A DNA stretch of 64,000 nt from Marinobacter sp. HL-58. GTDB lineage: Bacteria; Pseudomonadota; Gammaproteobacteria; Pseudomonadales; Oleiphilaceae. The position numbers and the translations under genes were made by a program. The DNA lies in contig NZ_LIHP01000012.1 of the NCBI RefSeq assembly GCF_001314605.1, positions 180,080-244,079 on the forward strand. Direction: 5' to 3'. Shown here piece after piece: positions 8,333 to 17,561 of this stretch (positions are counted from its first letter, which is position 1; every line of letters begins with the position of its first letter). The notes beneath the pieces were generated by a model, which saw only the letters and a program-made list of their open reading frames with translations, ran no database searches and was not told the DNA's origin.

Positions 8333-10087
8333 ATGAACAGATGGCCGATTGTCGCTGCTACCCTCTGTATTCTCTGCATCCCTGCAGCCAGTCACGGATC
8401 CGACACTTTCAACTCGTTGCCGGAAGCACGCAGGCAGGTTATCGAGCAATGGATTTCCGAAAGCTTCCAGGCGTCCACACTGTCACCGGAAGAACAGGCT
8501 GAAGAGCTGGCCTCGTTTGCCTCGGCAGCGGCCTCCCTGGAGGGCCTTGAGATTTCTGTGCTGTCGGAAGATCTGGCCACGCATCGTTATGAATCGGATG
8601 TTCTCGCCCGCGCCTTCTCCGAAATCACAGGAATCACAGTCAATCACGACCTGAAGCCCGAAGGGGAGGTGATTCGCCAGGTCAACCTGCAAAGAATCAT
8701 GGCCGCCAAGGGTCGCTATGACGCCTTCGTTAACGATTCAGACCTGATCGGAACCCACTCCCGGACCGGCTGGGCACTGGCCCTGAGTGACTACATGGAA
8801 GGTGAAGGGCGGAACTTCACGCTGCCGACACTGGATCTGGACGATTTTATCGGGCTGAGCTTTGTGACCGGGCCGGACGGCAAGATATATCAACTACCGG
8901 ACCAGCAGTTCGCCAACCTCTACTGGTTCCGCTATGACTGGTTCCAGCGCCCGGAGCTGCGGGCGGCGTTTGAGGAACGCTACGGTTACGAGCTGGGCGT
9001 TCCCCTCAACTGGTCCGCCTACGAGGATATTGCCGAGTTTTTCAGCGTTCACGTGAAGGAGATTGATGGCGAGCGGGTGTACGGTCACATGGACTATGGC
9101 AAGCGGGACCCATCCCTCGGATGGCGCTTTACGGACGCCTGGCTTTCCATGGCTGGTGCGGGTGATTCGGGGCTGCCCAACGGCCTGCCGGTGGATGAAT
9201 GGGGCATCCGCATGGAAGGGTGTCATCCGGTGGGTTCATCGGTTTCACGGGGCGGCGCCACCAACGGTCCGGCCGCCGTGTACGCACTGCAGAAGTACAT
9301 CGACTGGCTCCGAAGCTATGCACCACCGGAAGCTCCGGACATGAATTTTTCCGAAGCCGGCCCGATACCTGCCCAGGGGCAAATTGCCCAGCAGATTTTC
9401 TGGTACACCGCGTTCACCTCTGACATGACCAAACCGGGGCTTCCCGTAGTTAACGAGGATGGCACCCCCAAGTGGCGAATGGCCCCCTCTCCCCATGGAG
9501 CCTACTGGTCTGAAGGCATGAAGCTGGGTTATCAGGACGTGGGAGCCTGGACCATTCCGCGGGTCATGAGCGACCGCCGGCAGAAAGCGGCCTGGCTTTA
9601 CGCCCAGTTCACGGTCTCAAAGTCTGTATCACTCCAGAAAACCCTGGTTGGTCTGACACCTGTTCGGGAGTCGGACCTCAACTCGGAGGAAATGCAGGCG
9701 ATGAGTCCGGAACTGGGCGGGCTGGTTGAGTTCTACCGCAGCCCGGCACGGGAAGCCTGGACGCCAACCGGTGTAAACATTGCTGATTACCCCAAACTCG
9801 CGAAGCTCTGGTGGCCCAACATTGCCGATGCCATGTCGGGAGAACGCACCGCGCAGCAAGCCATGGACAAGCTGGCTGAAAGCCAGGATCGCGCCATGGC
9901 GGTGATGGAAAGAAACTTCAGTGTGAACAGTTGCGCGCCCCGTATCGCCTCAGACAGCGAAGCTGAAGGACGCGAGTACTGGCTGGCGCAGCCCGGTGCC
10001 CCCAAGCCCAGGCTGGAGGATGAAAAACCACCGGGGCGAACCATCCGCTACGAAGACTTGTTGACGCGCTGGGAAGAAGCTCGCTAG
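8333..10087 (+). CDS. glpV: GlpV-like periplasmic solute-binding protein (probable glycerol ABC transporter)
   Basis: This 584-aa extracellular binding protein has a signal peptide (LCILCIPAASHGS). It is longer than common sugar-binding proteins, as are GlpV proteins. Features I associate with that family are the long N-terminal lead (YESDVLARAFSEITGITVNHD), an aromatic-rich cleft (NLYWFRYDWF) and GMKLGYQDVGAWTIPRVMSD. Two cysteines (in MEGCHPVG and VNSCAPR) could form a disulfide in the periplasm. It should deliver glycerol to the GlpS-containing transporter. No permease or ATPase gene adjoins it, and it lies 8 kb from glpS. A GlpR-like operator upstream supports the glycerol assignment; another polyol is possible. 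Confidence 0.75.
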   Translation: MNRWPIVAATLCILCIPAASHGSDTFNSLPEARRQVIEQWISESFQASTLSPEEQAEELASFASAAASLEGLEISVLSEDLATHRYESDVLARAFSEITGITVNHDLKPEGEVIRQVNLQRIMAAKGRYDAFVNDSDLIGTHSRTGWALALSDYMEGEGRNFTLPTLDLDDFIGLSFVTGPDGKIYQLPDQQFANLYWFRYDWFQRPELRAAFEERYGYELGVPLNWSAYEDIAEFFSVHVKEIDGERVYGHMDYGKRDPSLGWRFTDAWLSMAGAGDSGLPNGLPVDEWGIRMEGCHPVGSSVSRGGATNGPAAVYALQKYIDWLRSYAPPEAPDMNFSEAGPIPAQGQIAQQIFWYTAFTSDMTKPGLPVVNEDGTPKWRMAPSPHGAYWSEGMKLGYQDVGAWTIPRVMSDRRQKAAWLYAQFTVSKSVSLQKTLVGLTPVRESDLNSEEMQAMSPELGGLVEFYRSPAREAWTPTGVNIADYPKLAKLWWPNIADAMSGERTAQQAMDKLAESQDRAMAVMERNFSVNSCAPRIASDSEAEGREYWLAQPGAPKPRLEDEKPPGRTIRYEDLLTRWEEAR

Positions 10088-10096
10088 TTGCGCCGA

Positions 10097-10708
10097 TTAA
10101 CGAGCGTGTTCGCGGCCAAGCAGCTCGCGAACCCGGCTCTGCAGCTCCGGAATCACCTCCCGCTCAAACCAGGGATTACGACGTAACCAGAGATTGTTCC
10201 GTGGGCTGGGGTGCGGCAGTGGCAACAGTTCCGGCCAGACCTCCTGCCATTGCCTTACCCGGTCAGTGACAGACTGTTTGGGGCCGGGTAAATGCCAGGC
10301 GTGGGCATACTGGCCGATCACCAGCGTCAGCTGGATATTGTCCAGGCGCTCAAGCAGCAGGTTCCGCCAGGCAGGGGCGCACTCCGGCCGCGGCGGGAGG
10401 TCACCGGACTTTCCGGTACCGGGGTAGCAAAACCCCATGGGCAGGATGGCCAGCTCGTTCTCGTTGTAGAAGGTTTCCCGGCCAATACCCATCCAGTCCC
10501 GCAGGCGGTCACCACTGGGATCATTGAAAGGCAGACCGGTCTCGTGTACACGGCGACCAGGGGCCTGCCCCACCACCAGTATGGAGGCGGATCGGGACAC
10601 CTGGATAACCGGTCGCGGGCCCAGCGGCAAATACGCCTCGCAGATTCTGCACTGCCTTACCTGCGCCACCAGTTCATCAAACGGTATCTGTGAATCAATC
10701 CTGGTCAT
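10097..10708 (-). CDS. Uracil-DNA glycosylase superfamily protein
   Basis: This protein of about 203 aa belongs to the uracil-DNA glycosylase superfamily, which removes damaged bases from DNA. Visible features are CRICEAYLPLGPRPV near the N-terminus, the motif GQAPGRRVHETGLPF in place of the classical catalytic GEAPG, and GFCYPGTGKSGDLPPRPECA. The four cysteines (CxxC plus two) resemble the iron-sulfur ligands of family 4 enzymes, but whether a cluster binds is uncertain. I took the ATG at 10708; a TTG three codons upstream (10717) is also possible. It is convergent with the glpV-like gene, only 9 nt apart. Confidence 0.8.
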   Translation of the reverse strand: MTRIDSQIPFDELVAQVRQCRICEAYLPLGPRPVIQVSRSASILVVGQAPGRRVHETGLPFNDPSGDRLRDWMGIGRETFYNENELAILPMGFCYPGTGKSGDLPPRPECAPAWRNLLLERLDNIQLTLVIGQYAHAWHLPGPKQSVTDRVRQWQEVWPELLPLPHPSPRNNLWLRRNPWFEREVIPELQSRVRELLGREHAR

Positions 10709-10827
10709 TCCTGCCAATCACTCCAGAACAATAGGCCATTGCATAAACATCCGGGTACCGTAACCTTAAAGCCTGTGGTCATAACCGACAAACAAGCCGC
10801 AAGAAGCCGGCGAAAGGACAAACTTCC

Positions 10828-11562
10828 ATGAATGCCAAGTCAGACATAGCGCCCAACCCGACTCTGGAGGAATTCCGAAAGGTGGTACGCAGCCGCCGTT
10901 CGGTTCGCCGGTTTACGGATGAACCGGTGCCGGATCACGTGCTGGATGACTGTCTGGATCTGGCCATGCTGGCGCCCAACTCCAGCAACCTGCAGCCCTG
11001 GGAGTTCTTTGTGGTCAGAACACCGGCCCTGAAAGCAAAGCTGGCTGAAGCCTGCCTGGGGCAGAATGCCGCGAAAACCGCGCCAGTACTGATTGTCATT
11101 GTAGCCAGAACGGATACCTGGCGCCGGCATTCCCGCATGGCCCTGGAACAGTGGCCGGAAGAAAAGCTGCCCGGCATTGTAGAGAAATACTACTCGAAGA
11201 TTGCCCCGATCCATTACAACCAGGGGCCTTTCGGTTTATTCGGGGTGGCGAAGAAAGCAGCAGGCCTGGTGGTCGGGCTCACCAGGCCGGTGCCAAGGGG
11301 CCCCTATTCTCCCAATGAAATGAAAATCTGGGCCACCAAGTCCACGGCACTGGCAGCCGAGAACCTGATGCTGGCATTAAGGGCCCACGGCTACGACTCC
11401 TGCCCGATGGAAGGGTTCGATGAGTGCCGGGTACGGAAACTGCTGAAGCTGCCTGAAAAGGGCCTGGTGACCATGGTGGTGGCGGCGGGAAAGCGTTCTG
11501 AAAAAGGGGTATACAACCAGCAGTACCGTTTTGACAAGGCCGAGCTGGTCCACTACCTGTAG
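10828..11562 (+). CDS. Nitroreductase-family FMN oxidoreductase
   Basis: This 244-aa protein has the nitroreductase fold, which uses FMN and NAD(P)H to reduce nitroaromatics, quinones or enones. The N-terminal SRRSVRRFTDEPVPDHVLDD contains the conserved FMN-phosphate-binding arginines. NSSNLQPWEFFVVR is the usual second FMN contact, and GYDSCPMEGFDE lies near the C-terminus. The natural substrate cannot be read from sequence. It is a single gene between the convergent glk and the divergent glycosylase gene. Confidence 0.87.
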   Translation: MNAKSDIAPNPTLEEFRKVVRSRRSVRRFTDEPVPDHVLDDCLDLAMLAPNSSNLQPWEFFVVRTPALKAKLAEACLGQNAAKTAPVLIVIVARTDTWRRHSRMALEQWPEEKLPGIVEKYYSKIAPIHYNQGPFGLFGVAKKAAGLVVGLTRPVPRGPYSPNEMKIWATKSTALAAENLMLALRAHGYDSCPMEGFDECRVRKLLKLPEKGLVTMVVAAGKRSEKGVYNQQYRFDKAELVHYL

Positions 11563-11610
11563 GCAGTATTGTCGCCGCTCCCGGTCTGGGCGACGACAAC
11601 CTTCGCCACA

Positions 11611-12576
11611 CTAAACCTCCGGATTGTTCAGTGCTTCCGCTGCCCCCAGCAGCCCGGTATAGCTTTCGGTGACAACATACACCGGCGTAGCCTCCAGCAG
11701 TGGCCGCATGCGACCCTTGTCTTCGAAGCCCTTCTGAAACGGGCTTTCCAGGAAAAAGTCAATAAAGCGCGGGAGGATGCCACCGCACAGGTAGACACCT
11801 CCGGTGCCTCCCAGGGTCAGCACACCGTTACCGGCCACGCGGCCCAGTATTTCACAGAAATGACGAAGAGTCTGTCGAGCCAGGGGATCGGATTGCTCCA
11901 GCGCGGCCGCGGTGATTTTGTCCGGCGCATCCAGTGGGGCCGCCACTTCCTGTATTTCGGCATGGGCCTGGTAAAGGTTAAGCAGTCCCTGGCCGCACAG
12001 AATCCGCTCCACCGACACACGACCAAACCGGGCCTTGAGGATTCGCAGGATGGCCATTTCGGTATCATCCGTGGGTGCAAAATCCACATGGCCGCCTTCC
12101 GTCATCAGCGGTACCCAGCCATTCTGCAATGGCACCAGGCCTGAAACTCCCAGGCCGGTTCCCGGCCCGATAACCAAGCGTGGCCGACGGGCATCTCCCG
12201 GGCCACCACAAACGTGAACCAGCTTTTCCGCAGCAACATGGGGAACCCCCAGCGCCATGGCGGTGAAATCATTGATGACCTTGAACGCGGTCCAGCCAAA
12301 CTGGCGGCGCACCTCTTCACTGTCAAATCGCCAGTGATTGTTGGTCATCCTTACCTGGGTGCCGGAAACCGGCGAAGCCACCGCCAGGCAAACGTCCTGG
12401 ACCTCCCCCACGCCGGTACGCTGGAGATAGTCGGTGATGGCGGAGTCGAGGTTGTCGTAATTGCTGCAGGCCAGTACCTCAATGGCTTCCGGTGTCACAT
12501 CACCGGAGCGCACGAGGGCGAACCGGGCGTTGGTGCCCCCGATGTCCCCTACCAGCGAATAATTGGTTGTTGTCAT
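11611..12576 (-). CDS. glk: Glucokinase
   Basis: This 321-aa glucokinase of the bacterial ROK-independent type phosphorylates glucose with ATP to glucose 6-phosphate. It has the ATP-binding [16 protein letters not shown] at the N-terminus, [20 protein letters not shown] for sugar binding, and [13 protein letters not shown]. The ATG overlaps the edd stop by 4 nt (ATGA), so the two genes are translationally coupled in the order edd-glk. This puts the kinase in the same transcript as the Entner-Doudoroff dehydratase, probably under the HexR-like site at 14501-14516. Confidence 0.95.
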   Translation of the reverse strand: MTTTNYSLVGDIGGTNARFALVRSGDVTPEAIEVLACSNYDNLDSAITDYLQRTGVGEVQDVCLAVASPVSGTQVRMTNNHWRFDSEEVRRQFGWTAFKVINDFTAMALGVPHVAAEKLVHVCGGPGDARRPRLVIGPGTGLGVSGLVPLQNGWVPLMTEGGHVDFAPTDDTEMAILRILKARFGRVSVERILCGQGLLNLYQAHAEIQEVAAPLDAPDKITAAALEQSDPLARQTLRHFCEILGRVAGNGVLTLGGTGGVYLCGGILPRFIDFFLESPFQKGFEDKGRMRPLLEATPVYVVTESYTGLLGAAEALNNPEV

Positions 12577-14393
12577 GCGTCATGATTCCAGAAAAAGCTG
12601 GCACCTTCTTCCGGGGTGCTGGCGGCTTTGCGCATCCAGCCAAACAGTTCCCGGCCCAGGCCATGATGATAACTGCTCAGGTCCGCCTGTTCCGACTCCC
12701 GGGTGGCAAATTCATCTTCCGGCACATCGATTTCCAGCTTCCCTGTGACTGCATCCAGGGTAATGACGTCACCGGTGTGCACCCGCGAGAGGGGGCCGCC
12801 ATTGGCTGCTTCGGGGTATACATGAATAGCGGCAGGTACCTTGCCCGACGCGCCTGACATACGGCCGTCGGTTACCAGCCCGACCTTGTAGCCGCGGTCC
12901 TGCAGTACGCCGAGATAGGGTGTCAGCTTGTGCAGTTCCGGCATGCCATTGGCTTTCGGCCCCTGGAAGCGAACTACGACAATGCAGTCCCTGTCGAGAT
13001 CACCGGCTTCGAAGGCTGCCTTGAGCTCGTTCTGATCGTTGAAGACTACCGCCGGCGCCCTGACGGTTCGGTGCTCCTCGGCCACCGCAGACACCTTGAT
13101 CACACCCCGGCCAAGGTTGCCATCCAGGACCCGCAGGCCGCCATCAGGGGCGAAGGGCTCATTGGCGGTGCTCAGCACGTCCGGTTTGGCACTGTTTTCC
13201 GGAGCGGGCTTCCAGACGAGTTTGTCACCCTCCATTTCAGGCATCCGGGCATACTGCTCCAGGCCATGCCCCATCACCGTTTCCACATCGTTGTGAAGGA
13301 AACCGGCCGCAAGCAGTTCCCGGATCAGGAAGGGGGTACCACCAGCCTCGTGGAAGGCGTTCACATCTTCCTGACCATTGGGGTAGATGCGGGTCATGGA
13401 AGGCACCACCGATGACAGCTCGGAATAGTCGTTCCAGTCAATGATAATGCCAGCCGCCCGGGCAATGGCGATCCAGTGGATGGTGTGGTTGGTTGAACCA
13501 CCGGTGACCAGAAGGGCCACCAGCGCATTCACAATGCTTTTCTCATCAATCATGTCCCCCAGGCCGAGCTTGCCACCGTGGGGCCTGGAAAGCCGGATCA
13601 CCTGCTCCGTGGCTGCACGGGTCAGTTCATCACGCAACTGAGTGCCCGGGTTCACAAATGCCGCTCCCGGCAGGTGCAGGCCCATCACTTCCACCAGAAG
13701 CTGATTGCTGTTGGCCGTTCCATAGAAGGTGCAGGTACCCGGACTGTGGTAAGACTTCGACTCCGCCTCGAGTAATTCGTCCCGGCCAATCTTGCCTTCG
13801 GCATAAAGCTGGCGAATGCGCTGCTTTTCCTTGTTGGGCAGCCCGGAAGGCATTGGCCCTGCAGGGATCAATATCGTTGGCAGGTACCCGAAGCTCAGGG
13901 AACCGATCAGCAGACCCGGCACGATCTTGTCGCAGATACCCAGCAGCACAGTGGCATCAAACATGTTATGACTGAGTGCCACGGACGTGCTCATGGCAAT
14001 GGTGTCACGGGAGAACAGACTGAGCTCCATGCCCGGTTGCCCCTGGGTTACACCGTCACACATGGCAGGGGTACCACCCGCGAACTGCGCCACTGATCCC
14101 ATGCCATGGGCCGCCTCCCGGATCACATCCGGAAAATCCTTGTAGGGCTGGTGAGCCGACAGCATGTCGTTATAGGCCGACACAATGGCCACATTGGCCT
14201 TGTTCATCAGTTTCAGGGTGTCTTTGTCGGACTGATTACACGCCGCAAACCCATGTGCCAGATTACCGCAGGACAGCGTGCTTCGATGGGGCGACTGCGC
14301 CTTCAGCGCTTCCATCCGGCCCAGATAGTCCTGCCGGGTATGACGACTGCGCTCGATGATGCGCCGGGTAACCGCGTCTACAGTCGGGTGCAT
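12573..14393 (-). CDS. edd: Phosphogluconate dehydratase
   Basis: This 606-aa iron-sulfur dehydratase converts 6-phosphogluconate to 2-keto-3-deoxy-6-phosphogluconate, the committed step of the Entner-Doudoroff pathway. It shows the IlvD/Edd family pattern: [20 protein letters not shown] with a cluster cysteine, [11 protein letters not shown], and C-terminal [20 protein letters not shown]. Length is normal. It is divergent from gap, and a HexR-like palindrome lies between the two. glk follows with a 4-nt overlap. Confidence 0.97.
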   Translation of the reverse strand: MHPTVDAVTRRIIERSRHTRQDYLGRMEALKAQSPHRSTLSCGNLAHGFAACNQSDKDTLKLMNKANVAIVSAYNDMLSAHQPYKDFPDVIREAAHGMGSVAQFAGGTPAMCDGVTQGQPGMELSLFSRDTIAMSTSVALSHNMFDATVLLGICDKIVPGLLIGSLSFGYLPTILIPAGPMPSGLPNKEKQRIRQLYAEGKIGRDELLEAESKSYHSPGTCTFYGTANSNQLLVEVMGLHLPGAAFVNPGTQLRDELTRAATEQVIRLSRPHGGKLGLGDMIDEKSIVNALVALLVTGGSTNHTIHWIAIARAAGIIIDWNDYSELSSVVPSMTRIYPNGQEDVNAFHEAGGTPFLIRELLAAGFLHNDVETVMGHGLEQYARMPEMEGDKLVWKPAPENSAKPDVLSTANEPFAPDGGLRVLDGNLGRGVIKVSAVAEEHRTVRAPAVVFNDQNELKAAFEAGDLDRDCIVVVRFQGPKANGMPELHKLTPYLGVLQDRGYKVGLVTDGRMSGASGKVPAAIHVYPEAANGGPLSRVHTGDVITLDAVTGKLEIDVPEDEFATRESEQADLSSYHHGLGRELFGWMRKAASTPEEGASFFWNHDA

Positions 14394-14500
14394 AGTGGGT
14401 CTCCTGAAATTCCGTTATTTGATCGCTTTTTAATTCCCGTAAGTTTACTTACTTTTTTTACCGCTTTCACCCGGGAATCATTCATTTTTCCATTTTTTGT

Positions 14501-14516
14501 TGTTATATTTACTACA
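14501..14516. promoter_or_regulatory. HexR-like operator between edd and gap
   Basis: TGTTATATTTACTACA is an imperfect palindrome. Read on the minus strand its strong half is TGTAGTAA, and the same half-site appears in the zwf-hexR intergenic region. Known HexR boxes have TGTARTWWW-type halves, and edd and gap are known HexR targets in pseudomonads and Shewanella. It lies about 47 nt before the gap ATG and about 110 nt before the edd ATG, so it could repress both promoters. Confidence 0.55.
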
Positions 14517-14562
14517 TCACCGACAAAGATGAACAATAACCAACCAGATTTGGAGCCAGAAC

Positions 14563-15570
14563 ATGACTATTCGCATCGCAATTAACGGCTTCGGGCGCAT
14601 TGGCCGCAATGTTCTCCGCGCACTTTACGAAAATGACTACCGCAACCAGATGCAGGTGGTTGCCATCAACGACCTGGGCGACGCCGAAACCAACGCCCAC
14701 CTGCTCAAGTACGACAGCGTTCACGGCCGCTTCAGTGGCATTGTAAACCACGATTCCGAGTCCCTCTCTGTCAATGGTGACCGTATTGCCATTACCGCCA
14801 TCCGCGACCCGGAAGAGTTGCCCTGGAAAGACTATCACGTGGATGTGGTGTTCGAGTGTACCGGCCTCTTCACCAAACGGGAGAAAGCCGAAGGCCACCT
14901 GAAAGCAGGTGCCCGGAAAGTGATCATCTCGGCCCCATCACCCGATGCAGACGCCATGGTGGTGTACGGCGTCAACGACAACATACTGACCGCAGAACAC
15001 GACATCATCTCCAACGCCTCCTGCACCACCAACTGCCTGGCCCCGGTCGTCGAGGCACTTCATAAGAAGATAGGCATTGAAAGCGGGCTGATGACCACCA
15101 TTCATTCGTACACCAACGATCAGAAGCTGAGCGATGTCTATCACTCAGACCTTTACCGGGCACGCTCGGCGACCCAGTCAATGATCCCGACAAAAACCGG
15201 CGCCGCCGCCGCAATCGGCAAGGTCATACCGGAACTGGCCGGAAAACTTGACGGGCTGGCCGTACGGGTTCCTACTATTAATGTTTCTCTGGTGGATTTC
15301 GGCTTTATTACCAGCCGGGATACCACTGTCGAAGAAATCAATGAAGCCGTCAGAGCTGCTGCGCAAAACAGCCCTGTACTGGGCTATAACGTCGAGAAGC
15401 TGGTCAGCGTCGACTTCAATCACAACGCCCTGTCCAGTATTTTCGACGCAAACCACACACGGGCCATTGGCCGTCATGCAAAAGTCATGGCCTGGTACGA
15501 TAATGAATGGGGCTTCTCCAACCGGATGCTCGACAATGCCGCTGTACTGATGAAAAAGGCGAGCCAGTAA
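14563..15570 (+). CDS. gap: Glyceraldehyde-3-phosphate dehydrogenase, type I
   Basis: This 335-aa enzyme oxidises and phosphorylates glyceraldehyde 3-phosphate to 1,3-bisphosphoglycerate with NAD. The N-terminal Rossmann motif is [17 protein letters not shown], the catalytic cysteine lies in [17 protein letters not shown] at about residue 153, and the C-terminal [12 protein letters not shown] is present. It is divergent from edd and followed by pyk after 73 nt, forming a lower-glycolysis unit that handles the triose phosphate made by the Entner-Doudoroff aldolase. Confidence 0.97.
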   Translation: MTIRIAINGFGRIGRNVLRALYENDYRNQMQVVAINDLGDAETNAHLLKYDSVHGRFSGIVNHDSESLSVNGDRIAITAIRDPEELPWKDYHVDVVFECTGLFTKREKAEGHLKAGARKVIISAPSPDADAMVVYGVNDNILTAEHDIISNASCTTNCLAPVVEALHKKIGIESGLMTTIHSYTNDQKLSDVYHSDLYRARSATQSMIPTKTGAAAAIGKVIPELAGKLDGLAVRVPTINVSLVDFGFITSRDTTVEEINEAVRAAAQNSPVLGYNVEKLVSVDFNHNALSSIFDANHTRAIGRHAKVMAWYDNEWGFSNRMLDNAAVLMKKASQ

Positions 15571-15643
15571 CCCTGGCCGCCTGCCAGACGTCCACCGGCA
15601 ATCACCGGAAAGCTCTTCGGAAATCAACAAGGAAACAGGAACC

Positions 15644-17092
15644 ATGCTAAGGCGCACCAAGATCGTCGCCACTCTCGGCCCCGCCACCGACTCACCGGAA
15701 TCACTCTCTTCCATCATTGCCGCCGGTGTTGATGTAGCCCGGCTGAACTTCTCCCATGGCAGTGCGGAAGATCACATGGAACGGGCCCGTCGGGTGCGCG
15801 AAAGCGCAGCCGCCAATGGCCGCTTCGTGGCACTGCTGGCTGACCTGCAGGGACCAAAACTGCGAATTGCGCGCTTCGCCGAGAACAAGGTCACCCTCAG
15901 GGCCGGCCAGCAATTCATTCTGGATGCCGCCATGGACAAGGAAGCCGGCAACGAGGAGCGTGTCGGTATTGATTACGAGCAATTGATCGAAGACGTCAAA
16001 CCGGGCGACATCCTGGTACTGGACGATGGCCGCATCGAAATGGAAGTTGAAACCGTCAACGGCACCAGCATCACCTCCCGCGTGCTCATTGGCGGCCCCC
16101 TGTCCAACAACAAGGGCCTGAACAAGCGCGGTGGCGGCCTGTCAGCCGAGGCCCTCACCGAAAAAGACAAACAGGACATCAAAACCGCCGCCCGCCTGGG
16201 CGCCGACTATGTGGCCGTGTCTTTCGTGCGCACTGCCGAAGATATGCACGTGGCCCGACGCCTTCTGAAGGAAGCCGGCTCCGAAGCCCGCCTGGTCGCC
16301 AAGATCGAACGCGCGGAACTGGCCCACAACAACGCAGCACTGGACGCGGTGATTGAAGCATCGGACGCGGTCATGGTTGCCCGGGGCGACCTCGCGGTCG
16401 AGATTGGCGATGCCGAACTGGTGGGTGTGCAGAAGCACATCATCAACCGCGCCCGCGCCCTCAATACGGTGGTCATCACCGCCACCCAGATGATGGAATC
16501 CATGATCGAAAACCCCATGCCTACAAGGGCAGAGGTTTCCGACGTGGCCAACGCGGTCATGGACTACACCGACGCGGTGATGCTGTCGGCGGAAACCGCC
16601 GTGGGTGATTACCCGACGGAAGCCGTCGAGGCCATGGTGCGCATCTGCATCGGCGCTGAAAAGCAGCCGTCCATGCACCAGTCCAAGCACCGTATCCACG
16701 AGAGCATGGAGCATGTGGACGAGGCCATTGCCCTGTCTGCGATGTATGCCGCGAATCACCTGGAAGGCGTAACGTCGATCATCTGCATGTCAGAAACCGG
16801 CGCCACTCCCCTGCTGATGTCCCGCATCAAATCCAGCCTGCCGATCTTCACCTTCTCCCGTCACCATTCCACACAGCACCGCGTGACGCTGTTCCGTGGT
16901 GTGCAGACGGTGCCGTTTGATTCGGCGATGATTCCGAATGAGCAGACCAATGCCAGGGCAGTTGCAGAGCTGGTGCGGATGGGTGTCGTCAAGGACGGCG
17001 ACCTGGTGGTGATCACCAAGGGCGATTACGTCAATGCCCAGGGTGGTACCAATACCATGAAGATTGTTCGTGTAGGAACGGATATTCGCTGA
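15644..17092 (+). CDS. pyk: Pyruvate kinase
   Basis: This 482-aa enzyme transfers phosphate from phosphoenolpyruvate to ADP. It starts [20 protein letters not shown] and has the catalytic segment [15 protein letters not shown]. The helix [20 protein letters not shown] and [18 protein letters not shown] are both typical. Start ATG follows GGAAACAGGAACC. It is probably co-transcribed with gap. Structured repeat A begins 51 nt after the stop and may end or protect the transcript. Confidence 0.96.
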   Translation: MLRRTKIVATLGPATDSPESLSSIIAAGVDVARLNFSHGSAEDHMERARRVRESAAANGRFVALLADLQGPKLRIARFAENKVTLRAGQQFILDAAMDKEAGNEERVGIDYEQLIEDVKPGDILVLDDGRIEMEVETVNGTSITSRVLIGGPLSNNKGLNKRGGGLSAEALTEKDKQDIKTAARLGADYVAVSFVRTAEDMHVARRLLKEAGSEARLVAKIERAELAHNNAALDAVIEASDAVMVARGDLAVEIGDAELVGVQKHIINRARALNTVVITATQMMESMIENPMPTRAEVSDVANAVMDYTDAVMLSAETAVGDYPTEAVEAMVRICIGAEKQPSMHQSKHRIHESMEHVDEAIALSAMYAANHLEGVTSIICMSETGATPLLMSRIKSSLPIFTFSRHHSTQHRVTLFRGVQTVPFDSAMIPNEQTNARAVAELVRMGVVKDGDLVVITKGDYVNAQGGTNTMKIVRVGTDIR

Positions 17093-17142
17093 GATCAGAC
17101 TTGGGAGGATTCCTCTTACGTAGCCTGCTGGTTTGGTGCCTG

Positions 17143-17250
17143 GAGGCTGCGGGGCGGGGCTTCCCAAAAACGCTACAAGCACTTCCCTGTGCGCTTGGAA
17201 TTGGCCATCCATGGCCAATTACATTTTGGGAAGCCCCGCCCCGCAGCCTC
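17143..17250 (+). repeat. Structured repeat element A (27-bp arms, conserved inner loop)
   Basis: The arms 17143-17169 (GAGGCTGCGGGG... to CCCAAAA) and 17224-17250 are a perfect 27-bp inverted repeat. The 54-nt interior (17170-17223) begins ACGCTACAAGCAC. It can form a short hairpin GCAC/GTGC with loop TTCCCT (79-92 of the 17100s), then a 9-bp hairpin AATTGGCCA/TGGCCAATT (17199-17220) with loop TCCA. The interior matches that of element B in inverted orientation at 53 of 54 positions, but the outer arms of A and B are unrelated. Confidence 0.9.
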
Positions 17251-17285
17251 TGTTTTGACCAAGCCGATATCGCTCTTCTTTTCAC

Positions 17286-17370
17286 GTAGGTCGGATTAGC
17301 GCAGCGTAATCCGACATTGTTTGCGGTCTCGAAGCTATTTGTCGGATTACGCTGCGCTAATCCGACCTAC
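17286..17370. repeat. REP-type inverted pair (BIME-like)
   Basis: The first unit (17286-17316) begins with the GTAG head and has GTCGGATTA pairing with TAATCCGAC around a GCGCAGCG-type centre. The second (17340-17370) is its exact inverted copy. GTAG-headed palindromes arranged as inverted pairs are the hallmark of REP sequences mobilised by RAYT transposases. No RAYT gene is in this window. Confidence 0.85.
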
Positions 17371-17418
17371 GGGGGATTCATGCACCCAAGGCGTTACCTG
17401 CAAAGCCAGAACAAGCGG

Positions 17419-17518
17419 TTGGTGGGCCGGTCTTTCGGGAATGTAATTGGCCATGGATGGCCAATTCCAAGCGCACAGGGACGTGCTTGTAGCGTTTCCC
17501 GAAAGACCGGCCCACCAA
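17419..17518 (-). repeat. Structured repeat element B (22-bp arms, same loop as A)
   Basis: The arms 17419-17440 (TTGGTGGGCCGG then TCTTTCGGGA) and 17497-17518 are a perfect 22-bp inverted repeat. The 56-nt interior, read on the minus strand, is the interior of element A with one substitution (GTCCCT for TTCCCT in the first loop) and one extra base. The arms share no obvious sequence with those of A. Confidence 0.9.
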
Positions 17519-17561
17519 TCGCGGATGCACGATCCATCAGGCTACAGACCGACGAGGAAAC

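Larger units (their letters stand above)
17093..17561. other. Repeat-rich region between convergent pyk and eda
   Basis: This 469-nt region contains no supported gene. In order it holds element A (17143-17250), a REP inverted pair (17286-17370) and element B (17419-17518), with A and B in opposite orientation. The whole block is therefore roughly a nested palindrome centred near 17330. Short open frames starting MAMDGQFQAHR across A and B are products of the repeat sequence, not genes. Confidence 0.85.

Noticed and set aside
17143..17518. Elements A and B as simple transcription terminators
   Set aside because: The stems are far longer than terminators, no T-run follows, and the conserved interior would not be needed.
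17143..17518. Elements A and B as a CRISPR array or integron attC sites
   Set aside because: There is no regular direct repeat and spacer pattern, and I see no attC-type core sites or neighbouring integrase or cas gene.
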